This document shows positions 9,509 through 18,949 of a DNA stretch of 64,000 nucleotides, one piece after another. The notes beneath the pieces are model-generated. The model worked only from the letters and a program-made list of their open reading frames with translations. It had not been told where the DNA came from and searched no databases. Position numbers and translations under genes: made by a program. Numbering within the stretch: position 1 is the stretch's first letter; each line of letters begins with the position of its first letter. The stretch covers positions 321,802 through 385,801 of the forward strand of contig NZ_LSRS01000001.1 in the NCBI RefSeq assembly GCF_009932395.1, given 5' to 3'. The DNA comes from Sporotomaculum syntrophicum. Its GTDB lineage: Bacteria > Bacillota > Desulfotomaculia > Desulfotomaculales > Desulfallaceae.

Positions 9509-11029
9509 TTAAAACTTCCCCCCTAACTGGAGCGCGTCGCTTATCGCAGCATGCAGGGGCACGACACCACTGTTAATCATGTCAAATAACAAGGAGGGGA
9601 GGCATCCTCCAACTACCAGTACGGTACCTAGTACCACCAAAGGCACCATTTCCGGTCCCTTGATATCTTCCAGGTGATCATATTCAGGACGCGGTGGGCC
9701 AAACAGGGTATTAGCACCGGCACGCAGCACATAAAGAGCAGTGATAATGATACCCGCAATACCTATAACCGCCACACCGCCGTAAACTTCGAAACTGGCA
9801 ATAAAGATGGTGAATTCAGGGATAAAGCTGACTAAACCGGGCAAGCCCAGAGAAGCCATCGCTGCCAGCATGAAGCCCACAGCCAACCTTGGTGTTTGAC
9901 GAGCTAGACCGCCCATATCCGGAATCCAGCGGGTATGTGTTTTTTCATAAATAAAACCTATCATAGAGAAGAACAGGGCAGCCATTACACCATGCGCAAA
10001 CATATTAGCCACAGCACCGTTTATACCAATAACGTTTAAGCAGGCTACGGCTAGAATGACATAACCCATGTGACTTACACTGGAATAACCAACGACATAT
10101 TTAAGGTCTTTTTGGGCCATAGCACCCATCGCAGCGTAGGCTACACCGATAACACCCAATACGGCCATGTAAGGTGCAAAGAAAGATGCACCCAAGGGCA
10201 GCATATAAACGGCAATTTTTATTAAACCATAACCGCCGATTTTTTTCAGTACACCAGCATGGATCATACTAACCGCAGTAGGAGCGCCGGCATAGCCGTC
10301 GGGTGACCAGGAGTGGAATGGCCACATAGAAATCAGTGAGCCAAAACCAAACAGCATCAACGCAAAGAGCCAAATCTGATCAAACTCTCCTAACTGCTGC
10401 GCCGCCATGGCCATACCGGTAAAACTCATATCCGGGTGACCGGCTATTGCTGCTGTCTTTACAAACAAAGCAATAACACCGACCAGCAGGAAACCGCTCC
10501 CGATTAACAGGTACATCGTCAGTTTCATACCTGCATATTCCTTAGTAACCCGTTTGGAGCTACCCCAGATAATCACCAAGACGTAAATGGGGATAACTAC
10601 CACTTCATAGAACAGCAGGAATATGAACAGGTCATGAGCGATAAAGGTACCCATAACACCGGCAATCAACATTAACAGCAGGACAAAAAACTCCTTGGGC
10701 CGATTATTGACATTCCAGGAGGCAAAGATTGCTGAAAAACCAATCAAGTTGGTCAACAGCAGCATCGGTAAGCTGATACCATCCACAGCCAGGAAGAAAG
10801 TCACGCCCAAATCCTTAATCCAGGGTAGTTCATGTCCAAAAACAAACTGCAAACCGCCGATATCCTTGTTATAAGCAAAGTAGGCATACAGACTCAAAGC
10901 CAGGGCAACAAACATACCTACTGCAGCAATACTCTTAATCAGGATGTTTTCATCCTTGGGAATAAACATGATGATTAAAGACGCAACCAGCGGTGCCAGT
11001 AATATGGTTAATAGGATCGGAAAGTCCAT
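9509..11029 (-). CDS. nuoM: NADH-quinone oxidoreductase subunit M
   Basis: 506 residues with many membrane helices. Family motifs include a Glu in 'FLLFYEVVVIPIY' (residues ~135-148), 'MWPFHSWSPDGYAGAPT' near 240, and 'KKIGGYGLIKI'. This is an antiporter-like proton channel in the middle of the membrane arm. Its start overlaps the nuoL stop by one base, which suggests translational coupling. Confidence 0.95.
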   Translation of the reverse strand: MDFPILLTILLAPLVASLIIMFIPKDENILIKSIAAVGMFVALALSLYAYFAYNKDIGGLQFVFGHELPWIKDLGVTFFLAVDGISLPMLLLTNLIGFSAIFASWNVNNRPKEFFVLLLMLIAGVMGTFIAHDLFIFLLFYEVVVIPIYVLVIIWGSSKRVTKEYAGMKLTMYLLIGSGFLLVGVIALFVKTAAIAGHPDMSFTGMAMAAQQLGEFDQIWLFALMLFGFGSLISMWPFHSWSPDGYAGAPTAVSMIHAGVLKKIGGYGLIKIAVYMLPLGASFFAPYMAVLGVIGVAYAAMGAMAQKDLKYVVGYSSVSHMGYVILAVACLNVIGINGAVANMFAHGVMAALFFSMIGFIYEKTHTRWIPDMGGLARQTPRLAVGFMLAAMASLGLPGLVSFIPEFTIFIASFEVYGGVAVIGIAGIIITALYVLRAGANTLFGPPRPEYDHLEDIKGPEMVPLVVLGTVLVVGGCLPSLLFDMINSGVVPLHAAISDALQLGGKF

Positions 11030-12963
11030 TACTTAACACCTCCTATAACCGGAACGGCGTTAGACGGGCCGACAAAGGCCATTAATACAGCCACAACCAG
11101 CACGCCAATAAAGAATATCAGCACATAGTTCTGCAGCCGACCGGTTTGGAACACACGCATACCTTCTCCGGATACCTTGGCGAATGCACCGATACCATTA
11201 ACGATACCGTCAACGATATAGATATCAAACAGGTAAAAGATTTTGGCAGCACCATCAACCAGCGCGTGGTTGAACCACAGGTACAGCTCGTCAATATAAT
11301 ACTTATTAACGAGAACCCTGTAGGCAGTACTGTACTGTTCGGCCATAGCTTTGGCCTTTACCTTTTCGGTATCTTTTAAATACATAGAGTAGGCCAGTCC
11401 GATACCGGCGACAGCCAGCACTACCGACAATCCCATTACAATAAAGTTGGGATCGGCATGGTGTGGATGCCCAAAGTAAATCCATTCAGCCCACACATTA
11501 CCCCAGGGGGTACCCAGCCAGCCGGCTCCAATGGCGCCGATAGCCAGCACCAACAGGGGCACAGTCATAGTCCAAGGAGATTCCTTGGGATGGTTGTCCG
11601 GATTTTCTTTGCCAAAAAAGGCCAGGAAAATCATACGCCACATATAAAACGCAGTTAAAAACGCAGTAAACGCCGCCATAGCGAACAGCACATAGTGCCC
11701 TTCAGCAAAGGTAGCCGCTAAAATTTCATCCTTGCTCCAAAAGCCGGCAAAAGGAGGAATACCGGCAATGGCTAAACCACCAATGACAAACGTCCAGGCG
11801 GTGATAGGCATTTTCTTAACCAGTCCACCCATTTCCCACACATCAGCTTTGTGATGCAAAGCTACCAGCACACTACCTGCGCCAAGGAACATCAGGGCTT
11901 TAAAGAAAGCGTGGGTCCACATATGGAACATACTAGCGGTCAGACTACCTACGCCCAGTGCCAGCATCATATAGCCCAGCTGGCTGACTGTGGAATACGC
12001 CAGGATCTTTTTAATTTCACGCTGCGTTAGAGCACATGTAGCGGCAAACAGGGCCGTAAAGGCACCGGTAACAGCTACCAACTGCATAGCCGATTCTACT
12101 TCATGGAACAGGAACATGGTGCGACCAACCAGATAGACACCGGCCACAACCATGGTGGCAGCATGGATCAGTGCGCTGACCGGAGTGGGGCCTTCCATAG
12201 CGTCCGGCAACCACACATGCAGCGGAAACTGGCCTGACTTACCGATCGGTCCGATAAATACCAGTACGGCTATCATGGTTAGGATGCCAAAGGTTGTAAA
12301 CTCCTCAAAATGAGCAATTCTTTCACTCAACTCAGTCAGGTTCAGCGTGCCAAATACTATTTGCAGCGATAAAATACCCAGCAGCAGACCGAAGTCCGCA
12401 ACCCGGCAGGTAACAAAGGCTTTTTTGGCCGCCTCGCGAGCTGATATCTTATGCGTGTAAAAGCCGATTAACAGGTAGGAACATAATCCCACCAATTCCC
12501 AAGCTACAAACATTTGCAGCAGGTTGCTGGAAATAACCAGCAGTAACATCGAAGCGCCGAACAGTGAAAGGTACGAGAAAAATACTGAGAAACCATCTTC
12601 ACCATCCATATAACCAATTGAGTATAAAAATATGAATGTCGAAATAAACGAAACCATGACCATCATCATGGCCGATACAGGGTCTAACTGTACGCCCACG
12701 TCTATTTGCAGAGCAGGCATCCCCGGCATTCCCAGGGAAAACCAGCGCGTGGCGTAAACTAACGGTTTTTCCGCATACTCAGGGTTGGTAAAAATCCCGT
12801 ACGCCGCCAGTGTAGCAATAACACAGGACAAGGCCATTGATCCCACCGCCAAGATAGCACTAAGCATTTTCCATGGGCGGGTGAGAAATACTATCGCCAC
12901 AAAAGCAAGGGCGGGAAGAAGCGGTACCAACCATGCATGCTGCAATGCAAATTCAACATACAT
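11029..12963 (-). CDS. nuoL: NADH-quinone oxidoreductase subunit L
   Basis: 644 residues, normal for NuoL. The N-terminal antiporter core includes 'FVAWELVGLCSYLLIGFY' and 'QFPLHVWLPDAMEGPTPVSA' near residue 245. After the core, the C-terminal extension (TM helix, lateral amphipathic helix and last TM, about residues 500-640) is present. It is the distal proton channel of the membrane arm. The ATG lies 30 bp downstream of nuoK. Confidence 0.95.
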   Translation of the reverse strand: MYVEFALQHAWLVPLLPALAFVAIVFLTRPWKMLSAILAVGSMALSCVIATLAAYGIFTNPEYAEKPLVYATRWFSLGMPGMPALQIDVGVQLDPVSAMMMVMVSFISTFIFLYSIGYMDGEDGFSVFFSYLSLFGASMLLLVISSNLLQMFVAWELVGLCSYLLIGFYTHKISAREAAKKAFVTCRVADFGLLLGILSLQIVFGTLNLTELSERIAHFEEFTTFGILTMIAVLVFIGPIGKSGQFPLHVWLPDAMEGPTPVSALIHAATMVVAGVYLVGRTMFLFHEVESAMQLVAVTGAFTALFAATCALTQREIKKILAYSTVSQLGYMMLALGVGSLTASMFHMWTHAFFKALMFLGAGSVLVALHHKADVWEMGGLVKKMPITAWTFVIGGLAIAGIPPFAGFWSKDEILAATFAEGHYVLFAMAAFTAFLTAFYMWRMIFLAFFGKENPDNHPKESPWTMTVPLLVLAIGAIGAGWLGTPWGNVWAEWIYFGHPHHADPNFIVMGLSVVLAVAGIGLAYSMYLKDTEKVKAKAMAEQYSTAYRVLVNKYYIDELYLWFNHALVDGAAKIFYLFDIYIVDGIVNGIGAFAKVSGEGMRVFQTGRLQNYVLIFFIGVLVVAVLMAFVGPSNAVPVIGGVK

Positions 12964-12993
12964 TATTTAGAAGCACCTACCTTCTTAAAAGTC

Positions 12994-13308
12994 CTACCAT
13001 TTAAGCAAGTCGAAATCGTCAAGATTTACGGACAGCTTATTGCGGTAGATGGCTATGATAATGGCCAACCCTATACCTACTTCAGCGGCGGCCACAGTGA
13101 TGACAAACAGAGAAAATATTTGTCCGGTAAAATCTATTGGGGTAATGTACTTGCTAAAGGCCACCAAATTGATATTTACCGCGTTAAGCATAATCTCAAT
13201 ACAAATCAAGACAGCCACAGCATTCCGCTTAGTGATAACCCCAAACAGGCCGATACTGAATAAAAGAGCCGATAGTATAACGTAATGCGTTAAGCTAATC
13301 GTGAGCAT
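12994..13308 (-). CDS. nuoK: NADH-quinone oxidoreductase subunit K
   Basis: 104 residues, three hydrophobic helices. It keeps the conserved membrane glutamates, in 'LICIEIMLNAVNIN' and 'AAAEVGIGLAI', that form part of the proton path. The start overlaps the end of nuoJ by 14 bp, the tight packing usual in nuo operons. Confidence 0.95.
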   Translation of the reverse strand: MLTISLTHYVILSALLFSIGLFGVITKRNAVAVLICIEIMLNAVNINLVAFSKYITPIDFTGQIFSLFVITVAAAEVGIGLAIIIAIYRNKLSVNLDDFDLLKW

Positions 13309-13849
13309 TGGCCTTCACCCCCTCATCCACGGCAACTGTACCGGCATCATCCCTGGCGATGACAATGGCACCAACCAACGCCACCAGCAGTAGAATAGCC
13401 ACTACTTCAAACGGAATAACATATTTGCTCATCAATAAGGTACCGATAACCTGGATAGTGTTTTCAGGTACAGCCTGCGTTGCCACCAGGTCAGTCCAGG
13501 CAGTGCGACCGGCAAGAATAGCGCACATTGCAAACACCAGGGCAACCACACCGCCACCGGCAAACAGTTGAGTGTTAAACAGGTTAGTACCCTTCATATC
13601 AGGAGCTTGAATCAGCATAATACCAAAGACCACCATAATACACACAGCACCGGCGTAAACGAGTACCTGTATCGCAGCGATAAAATCGGCATCCAGTAAT
13701 AAAAACAGCCCGGCCATGGATATAAAGGTAACGGCCAAGAATAACACCGAATGTACAATATTTTTTGCAAACACTACCAGGGCAGCATTACCTACAATAG
13801 TTATTGCCAGTAAATAAAAAGCTATTACGCTATATATACTGGTTTCCAT
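13295..13849 (-). CDS. nuoJ: NADH-quinone oxidoreductase subunit J
   Basis: 184 residues with about five membrane helices. The TM3 block 'AAIQVLVYAGAVCIMVVFGIML' region contains the conserved VLVYAGAV signature involved in the π-bulge helix coupling quinone reduction to pumping. It sits between nuoI and nuoK, overlapping nuoK. Confidence 0.95.
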   Translation of the reverse strand: METSIYSVIAFYLLAITIVGNAALVVFAKNIVHSVLFLAVTFISMAGLFLLLDADFIAAIQVLVYAGAVCIMVVFGIMLIQAPDMKGTNLFNTQLFAGGGVVALVFAMCAILAGRTAWTDLVATQAVPENTIQVIGTLLMSKYVIPFEVVAILLLVALVGAIVIARDDAGTVAVDEGVKANAHD

Positions 13850-13852
13850 CGG

Positions 13853-14293
13853 TTACTCACCCTCCTTATCGGAAGTCTTGCTGGCGGCAACCTCGGATTC
13901 TGCAGTAACAGCAGGTGCTTCACGCTGAACCAAGACAAGTGGGATGTCACTGAAATGATATTGATTCATATTGATAACCTTTGAAAAATGCAGTGCATCT
14001 TTGGGGCAGCTTTCCACACACAAACCGCAGAACAAGCAGTAATAAATTTTCATTACATAATTAGTAAGATACTGTTTCGTGCCAACCTTTTGTTTTTGCA
14101 GACTAATAACCTTATTTGGGCAGGCATTGGCACACATCCCACAGGCAATGCACTTATCAACATCCAAAGTAAACCGACCATGATAACGATCCGGGATCGG
14201 GTTTTGATGTTCCGGATACTGAATAGTGGCCTTGGGTGACCAAAACTCTTTGAAGGTAATCTGCATTCCTTTAACTAATCCTTTACCAAACAT
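13853..14293 (-). CDS. nuoI: NADH-quinone oxidoreductase subunit I (2x[4Fe-4S])
   Basis: 146 residues. Two ferredoxin-type motifs are visible: CIACGMCANACP near residues 53-64 and CLFCGLCVESCP near 92-103. They bind clusters N6a and N6b, which pass electrons toward NuoB. In this operon no NADH module (NuoEFG) exists, so NuoI is a likely entry point for electrons from a soluble donor such as ferredoxin; this is inference. The C-terminal ~20 residues are charged and low in complexity. Confidence 0.95.
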   Translation of the reverse strand: MFGKGLVKGMQITFKEFWSPKATIQYPEHQNPIPDRYHGRFTLDVDKCIACGMCANACPNKVISLQKQKVGTKQYLTNYVMKIYYCLFCGLCVESCPKDALHFSKVINMNQYHFSDIPLVLVQREAPAVTAESEVAASKTSDKEGE

Positions 14294-14297
14294 GCCA

Positions 14298-15341
14298 TCA
14301 CCACCCTATCGCCCGGTAAATGTACATTCCAATACCGGTTACAAAGATATTGGCCAGGGAAAGGGGCACCAGCACCTTCCAGCCAAAACCCATCAACTGG
14401 TCAACCCTGATACGGGGGTAAGTCCAGCGAAGCTGCATAATCACAAACATCACGATATACATCTTGATGAAAAACCATAACCAGGACGGGATAAAATCTA
14501 AACCAAACGGAGCATGCCAGCCGCCCAAGAACAAAATCGTCACCATGGCGCAACACACCAACATATTGGCGTATTCAGCCAGATAGAACATAGCAAAAGC
14601 CATACCGCCATATTCAGTGTTAAACCCGTTAACTAGCTCTGATTCACCTTCGATTAAGTCAAACGGAGCACGGTTACATTCCGACACAGATGCTATAAAG
14701 AATATCAAAAATGCGATTGGCTGGGTGAATATAAACCAGGTGTGTTCCTGAGCCGCAATAATATCGGACATATTCAAGCTTCCCGTAATCATGATCACAC
14801 CCAGGATAGCTAGAACCATCGGCAATTCGTAACTAACCATCTGAGCTACCGAACGCATACTACCGATTAATGAATACTTATTGTTGGATGCCCAGCCGGC
14901 CATCCAAAAAATTATGGTAGATGTTGAGGCAATAGCTAAAAGATACAACAAACCGATATTCATATCAATGGCCGCCATATTTTTACCGAAGGGTATTACT
15001 GCAAACACCATTAAAGTAGGTACGAAAACCAGCACCGGAGCAAGCATGAATACCACTTTGTCCGTATCCTTATGGATAATAATCTCCTTGCAGATTAATT
15101 TACCTATGTCACACGTTGTTTGCAAAAGTCCCTTAGGGCCGACTCGGTTGGGGCCAATACGGGCCTGCATGTAACCGGCAACCTTACGTTCCATGTACAC
15201 CAGCCACAGTGCATTAACTAATATAAAGACGAGGATAGCCACAAGCTTTACAAGCATTACGATGGCCTCTCCAAGTTCCGGGGGTAGGCCACCAAGAGAA
15301 GATCTTAGCCCATCGGCTATGCCTACAAATAAATTTTCCAT
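14298..15341 (-). CDS. nuoH: NADH-quinone oxidoreductase subunit H
   Basis: 347 residues, about eight membrane helices. The signature 'MERKVAGYMQARIGPNRVGP' lies near residues 49-68, and the acidic loop 'FDLIEGESELVNGFNTEYGG' near 230 forms part of the quinone chamber and E-channel. NuoH links the hydrophilic arm to the pumping subunits. Gene order nuoD-nuoH-nuoI is normal once nuoEFG are absent. Confidence 0.96.
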   Translation of the reverse strand: MENLFVGIADGLRSSLGGLPPELGEAIVMLVKLVAILVFILVNALWLVYMERKVAGYMQARIGPNRVGPKGLLQTTCDIGKLICKEIIIHKDTDKVVFMLAPVLVFVPTLMVFAVIPFGKNMAAIDMNIGLLYLLAIASTSTIIFWMAGWASNNKYSLIGSMRSVAQMVSYELPMVLAILGVIMITGSLNMSDIIAAQEHTWFIFTQPIAFLIFFIASVSECNRAPFDLIEGESELVNGFNTEYGGMAFAMFYLAEYANMLVCCAMVTILFLGGWHAPFGLDFIPSWLWFFIKMYIVMFVIMQLRWTYPRIRVDQLMGFGWKVLVPLSLANIFVTGIGMYIYRAIGW

Positions 15342-15370
15342 GCCTCTTCTCCCCTATGATCCCAAATTTG

Positions 15371-16474
15371 TTAACAATCCACTTCACCTAACATTATGTC
15401 GAGACTACCCAGGATTGCCACCACATCAGCTACCAGATAGCCGCGCAGCATTTCATCCAGATAGCCTAGATTAATAAAGGAAGGCCTGCGCACATGGACA
15501 CGATACGGCTTGGGACTGCCATCACTGACCACATAGTAGCCGATAATGCCCTTGGAAGTTTCAATTTCCGCATAAGCATCTCCCGCCGGTGGTTTAATCA
15601 CTTTAGGCACTTTGCCGCGTACCGGACCATCGATTTCCCTAATTTGTTCAATAGCTTGTTTGACGATTCTTACTATCTGGCGCATTTCCTTCATCCGGCA
15701 GTCAAACCGGTCAAAGCAGTCACCGTTAGTGCCTAGCGGCACTTCAAAATCAAACCGGTCATAAACACTGTAAGGCTTGGCCTTGCGCAGGTCATAGTCA
15801 ACCCCGCTGCCCCTTAAAGACGGCCCACTGATGCTATAATTGATGGCCGTTTCCGGTTTAAGTACCCCTATCTGCATGGTACGGGCTTGAAATATTTCGT
15901 TACCGGTAATTAAACCATCATATTCATCAATACAAGCCGGCATTTGATCCATGAATTTATCTACTTTGTCCAACCAACCCTCGGGTGCATCATCTGCCAC
16001 ACCGCCAATACGAGCATAACTCAAGGTCATCCGGGAACCAGTTAATTCCTCCAACAGGTCCATGGTTGTTTCGCGTTCCCGGAAGGCTAGCAGGAATCCT
16101 GTAAAAGCACCAATATCCAATGAGTATGTGCCTATGGCAATCAAGTGACTGGCCAGGCGGGAAAGCTCACCACATATAACTCGCATGTATTCGGCTCTTT
16201 CAGGCACCTCTACCTGCATCAGTTTTTCCACGGCCATTACATAGCCCCAGTTTTGAAGCATGGCTGCCAGGTAGTCCAAGCGGTCGGTATAAGGAATGAC
16301 CTGTGTATAGGTGCGGGCTTCCGCCAATTTTTCAACACCTCGATGCAGGTAGCCGCAAATAGGCTCGGCTTTAACGACCCTTTCTCCATCCAGAGTAAGG
16401 ACAATCCTAAACACACCGTGTGTACTGGGGTGCTGTGGACCAAAGTTTAAATTATATTCTTGCGTCCTTATCAT
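15371..16474 (-). CDS. nuoD: NADH-quinone oxidoreductase subunit D (49-kDa type)
   Basis: 367 residues, shorter than many NuoD but complete. The N terminus has 'NFGPQHPSTHGVFRIVL', the quinone-site loop with its conserved His. 'GYLHRGVEKLAE' follows near residue 42 and the C terminus is 'LDIMLGEVDC'. The Ni-Fe cysteines of related hydrogenases are absent at both ends, except for one terminal Cys, so this is a quinone-module subunit rather than a hydrogenase. It is separate from nuoC, not fused. Confidence 0.95.
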   Translation of the reverse strand: MIRTQEYNLNFGPQHPSTHGVFRIVLTLDGERVVKAEPICGYLHRGVEKLAEARTYTQVIPYTDRLDYLAAMLQNWGYVMAVEKLMQVEVPERAEYMRVICGELSRLASHLIAIGTYSLDIGAFTGFLLAFRERETTMDLLEELTGSRMTLSYARIGGVADDAPEGWLDKVDKFMDQMPACIDEYDGLITGNEIFQARTMQIGVLKPETAINYSISGPSLRGSGVDYDLRKAKPYSVYDRFDFEVPLGTNGDCFDRFDCRMKEMRQIVRIVKQAIEQIREIDGPVRGKVPKVIKPPAGDAYAEIETSKGIIGYYVVSDGSPKPYRVHVRRPSFINLGYLDEMLRGYLVADVVAILGSLDIMLGEVDC

Positions 16475-16477
16475 GAG

Positions 16478-16924
16478 TTACTCCCTGCCACCTTTCCATT
16501 GGAAATCCTTGCGCAGCGGGTGTCCTTCATAATCATAAGGCATCAGAATGCGCACCAGATTGGGATGGCCGGTAAAAACGATACCCATTAAGTCATATAT
16601 TTCCCGCTCCTGCCAGTTCGCGCCACCCCAGATAGGAAAGACCGAAGGCAATTCCGGGTTGTCCCTATCCACGGAAGTCTTTACCATAATAGTAAAACCC
16701 TTTTCGATAGAGCTGATATTATATATAACTTCAAATTTGTTTTCGCTGGGATAATCCGCCGCCGTCTCGTTGGTTAAAAAATCCATCCCATAGTCATCTC
16801 TTAATGCCTGCATAAACTCCAGCAATTTATCAGCGGGAATAATGACAGTTGACTGCTCGTTCACTTCCACATAGTCAAACTTTTTACTAAGCTCCTCTAC
16901 CAACGCAGTTGCTTTTTCTATCAT
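16478..16924 (-). CDS. nuoC: NADH-quinone oxidoreductase subunit C (30-kDa type)
   Basis: 148 residues. The family block 'ANWQEREIYDLMGIVFTGHP' lies near residues 100-120, followed by 'RILMPYDYEGHPLRKDF' at the C terminus. It is a scaffold subunit of the hydrophilic arm that binds NuoD. It lies three bases before nuoD and one base after the nuoB stop. Confidence 0.95.
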   Translation of the reverse strand: MIEKATALVEELSKKFDYVEVNEQSTVIIPADKLLEFMQALRDDYGMDFLTNETAADYPSENKFEVIYNISSIEKGFTIMVKTSVDRDNPELPSVFPIWGGANWQEREIYDLMGIVFTGHPNLVRILMPYDYEGHPLRKDFQWKGGRE

Positions 16925-16925
16925 C

Positions 16926-17516
16926 TTAACCCGTCACCACCCTGCCTTTGAAGTTCTCCAGGTATTCCTTATTATCTAGAATTTTAGCCCTTAACATAAG
17001 GAATCCTTCTATCACTGCTTCTGGCCTGGGCGGGCAGCCGGGTACATAAACATCCACAGGTATTAGTTTATTGACACCAGGCACCACACAGTAAGAATCC
17101 ACGAATGGTCCACCTGATATGGCACAACTGCCAACAGCTATACACCATTTGGGCTCAGACATCTGTTCCCACAAACGCACTACGAAATCAGCCGCTTTGG
17201 TAGTTACAGTACCGCACACAAGCATTACATCGGCCTGGCGGGCAGTATTACGCAAGACCTCGTAACCAAAACGGGATAAGTCATAACGAGGACCCTGAGC
17301 CGCCATTAAACCTTCAATGGCGCAGCAAGCCAAACCAAAACCCAGCGGCCAAATAGAATGCGCCCGAGCCAAATTCAATACCTTTTCCACCGGGGCCAGG
17401 TGAACTAACCTTTTTAGCTCAGGCGGACTGTTGTAATCCGGGTTATCCCCGAAATATTCCGGCGCCCATATGTCTTTTTGGGCTGTTTCTATTTTTTTCC
17501 CTTTGTTTACTGCCAT
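16926..17516 (-). CDS. nuoB: NADH-quinone oxidoreductase subunit B (cluster N2)
   Basis: 196 residues. The four N2 [4Fe-4S] ligands are in place: tandem CC in '[11 protein letters not shown]', a Cys in '[11 protein letters not shown]' and the GCPPRPE Cys. The ATG at 17516 was chosen because GGAAGGAAGG lies just upstream and it overlaps the end of nuoA by ten bases; an alternative start at 17546 lies deep within nuoA. N2 donates electrons to the quinone. Confidence 0.95.
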   Translation of the reverse strand: MAVNKGKKIETAQKDIWAPEYFGDNPDYNSPPELKRLVHLAPVEKVLNLARAHSIWPLGFGLACCAIEGLMAAQGPRYDLSRFGYEVLRNTARQADVMLVCGTVTTKAADFVVRLWEQMSEPKWCIAVGSCAISGGPFVDSYCVVPGVNKLIPVDVYVPGCPPRPEAVIEGFLMLRAKILDNKEYLENFKGRVVTG

Positions 17517-17860
17517 TCCAACGCACCTTCCTTCCAGGCGTACCACAAGCCAACGACTAAAATAAAGACGAATATGAGCATTTCAATAAAAGCAAACAAT
17601 CCCAGGCTTTGGAATTTAACCGCCCAGGCATACAAATAAATAGTTTCCACGTCAAATATGACAAAAAGTAATGCATAAAGGAAATAAGCGGTTTTGAACT
17701 GTATCCATGTGGGTCCCTGGGTCGGCATACCGCATTCATAAGGTTCCATTTTTAATGGGGTATCCCGTCTAGGTTGAATAAGAAAACTGGTGGCAATACC
17801 ACCTGCGCCAAAGATAAGTGCCACTACGAAAAATATAAATAGTCCTGCCCAATCTGACAT
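17507..17860 (-). CDS. nuoA: NADH-quinone oxidoreductase subunit A
   Basis: 117 residues, three membrane helices. '[14 protein letters not shown]' is the signature loop carrying the redox-accessible Cys (residues ~38-50), followed by '[15 protein letters not shown]'. First gene of the eleven-gene operon; a GGGGGGAGG site lies before the ATG. Confidence 0.96.
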   Translation of the reverse strand: MSDWAGLFIFFVVALIFGAGGIATSFLIQPRRDTPLKMEPYECGMPTQGPTWIQFKTAYFLYALLFVIFDVETIYLYAWAVKFQSLGLFAFIEMLIFVFILVVGLWYAWKEGALEWQ

Positions 17861-17916
17861 TTTCCTCCCCCCTTTCTATATAAATTAGATTAGTAAAAAA
17901 ACAATTAATTGAAAAA

Positions 17917-17959
17917 TGGGAGCCAACGCTATTTACCTGTGAATTTTTCAAAGCTCCCA
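17917..17959 (-). terminator. Possible terminator or leader hairpin upstream of nuoA
   Basis: On the minus strand TGGGAGC and GCTCCCA enclose a 29-nt loop and TTTTTC follows. It lies between rnhB and nuoA, so it could end the rnhB transcript. The large loop keeps confidence low. Confidence 0.4.
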
Positions 17960-18076
17960 AACGGATGACTTAATTTGACATAAAATACAGGGTACTCGAC
18001 ATTTATTTCACAAATACACATAAAAATTTATTGTGATTTTAACTTGCCTTTATTAAAGGTTATTTTCACTAGTAAG

Positions 18077-18868
18077 TCAATAAACATCTTTAGCTAATTG
18101 TTTAATTGGTGCAAAATCACGCCGGTGTATCGGACATGGGCCAAATACCGATAAAGCGGTCATATGGGCAACGGTACCGTAGCCTTTATGCACATCAAAA
18201 CCATATTCAGGGTATAACAAATGATATATTTGCATTAACCTGTCCCTGGTTACCTTGGCTACAACTGACGCAGCAGCAATTGAAGGACACAAACCGTCAC
18301 CGCCTACCACTGCCTTTTGCGCCAGCTTGCTTCCAGGTATGATAAACTTCCCATCTATCAGCACAAGCTCAGGTTGAATGTCTAAATTGTTTACAGCCCG
18401 CAGCATGGCCAGCATGGTAGCCTGGTGGATATTATAGAGTTCTATCTCACTTACAGTAGCTATACCCACCGCCCAGGCATCCGAGGTTTTTTTAATGTTT
18501 ACCTCAAGCCTGGACCGCTTAACCGGAGTTAGCTTTTTGGAATCATCTAGATCCTCCAGAAAAAAAACCTCAGGCAGTATTACTGCTGCCGCTACTACCG
18601 GACCAGCTAGCGGACCCCGGCCTGCCTCGTCCACACCTGCGACAATATTATCACACGGGCCTTGCAAAGAACGCTCATAGGCTATCATTTTTTCCAGGCG
18701 CCTAAAATCGGCCTCCTTCTTTCGCCCGACAGTTACATAATGCTTGTATAGCGTTTGCACAGCAGATCGCTTATCCAATGCCATAGCCTGCAGCAATTCA
18801 TCGTCGGGTCCGCCATTGCGGCCAGCCAACTCTTTAATTTGCGCCACGGTGAAGGAATTTATAACCAC
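18077..18868 (-). CDS. rnhB: Ribonuclease HII
   Basis: 263 residues. It removes ribonucleotides and RNA-DNA hybrids. The catalytic domain starts at about residue 77: GVDEAGRGPLAGPVV carries the first D and E, 'DSKKLTPVKR' follows, then 'LVLIDGK' and 'AAASVVAKVTRDRLM' with the remaining acidic residues. The ~70-residue N-terminal helical extension is common in Firmicute RNase HII. Translation appears to begin at a GTG with GGAG upstream. It follows rbgA as in Bacillus. Confidence 0.95.
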   Translation of the reverse strand: MVINSFTVAQIKELAGRNGGPDDELLQAMALDKRSAVQTLYKHYVTVGRKKEADFRRLEKMIAYERSLQGPCDNIVAGVDEAGRGPLAGPVVAAAVILPEVFFLEDLDDSKKLTPVKRSRLEVNIKKTSDAWAVGIATVSEIELYNIHQATMLAMLRAVNNLDIQPELVLIDGKFIIPGSKLAQKAVVGGDGLCPSIAAASVVAKVTRDRLMQIYHLLYPEYGFDVHKGYGTVAHMTALSVFGPCPIHRRDFAPIKQLAKDVY

Positions 18869-18949
18869 GCAATTACTCCGACATAAAATTATAGCTTATA
18901 ATTTTTTTCGCGATTTGATTTGAAATCCCTGCCATTTAACAAAATATTT

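Noticed and set aside
15371..16474. Hydrogenase large subunit instead of NuoD
   Set aside because: The paired Ni-binding CxxC motifs are absent and the surrounding genes are a full nuo operon.
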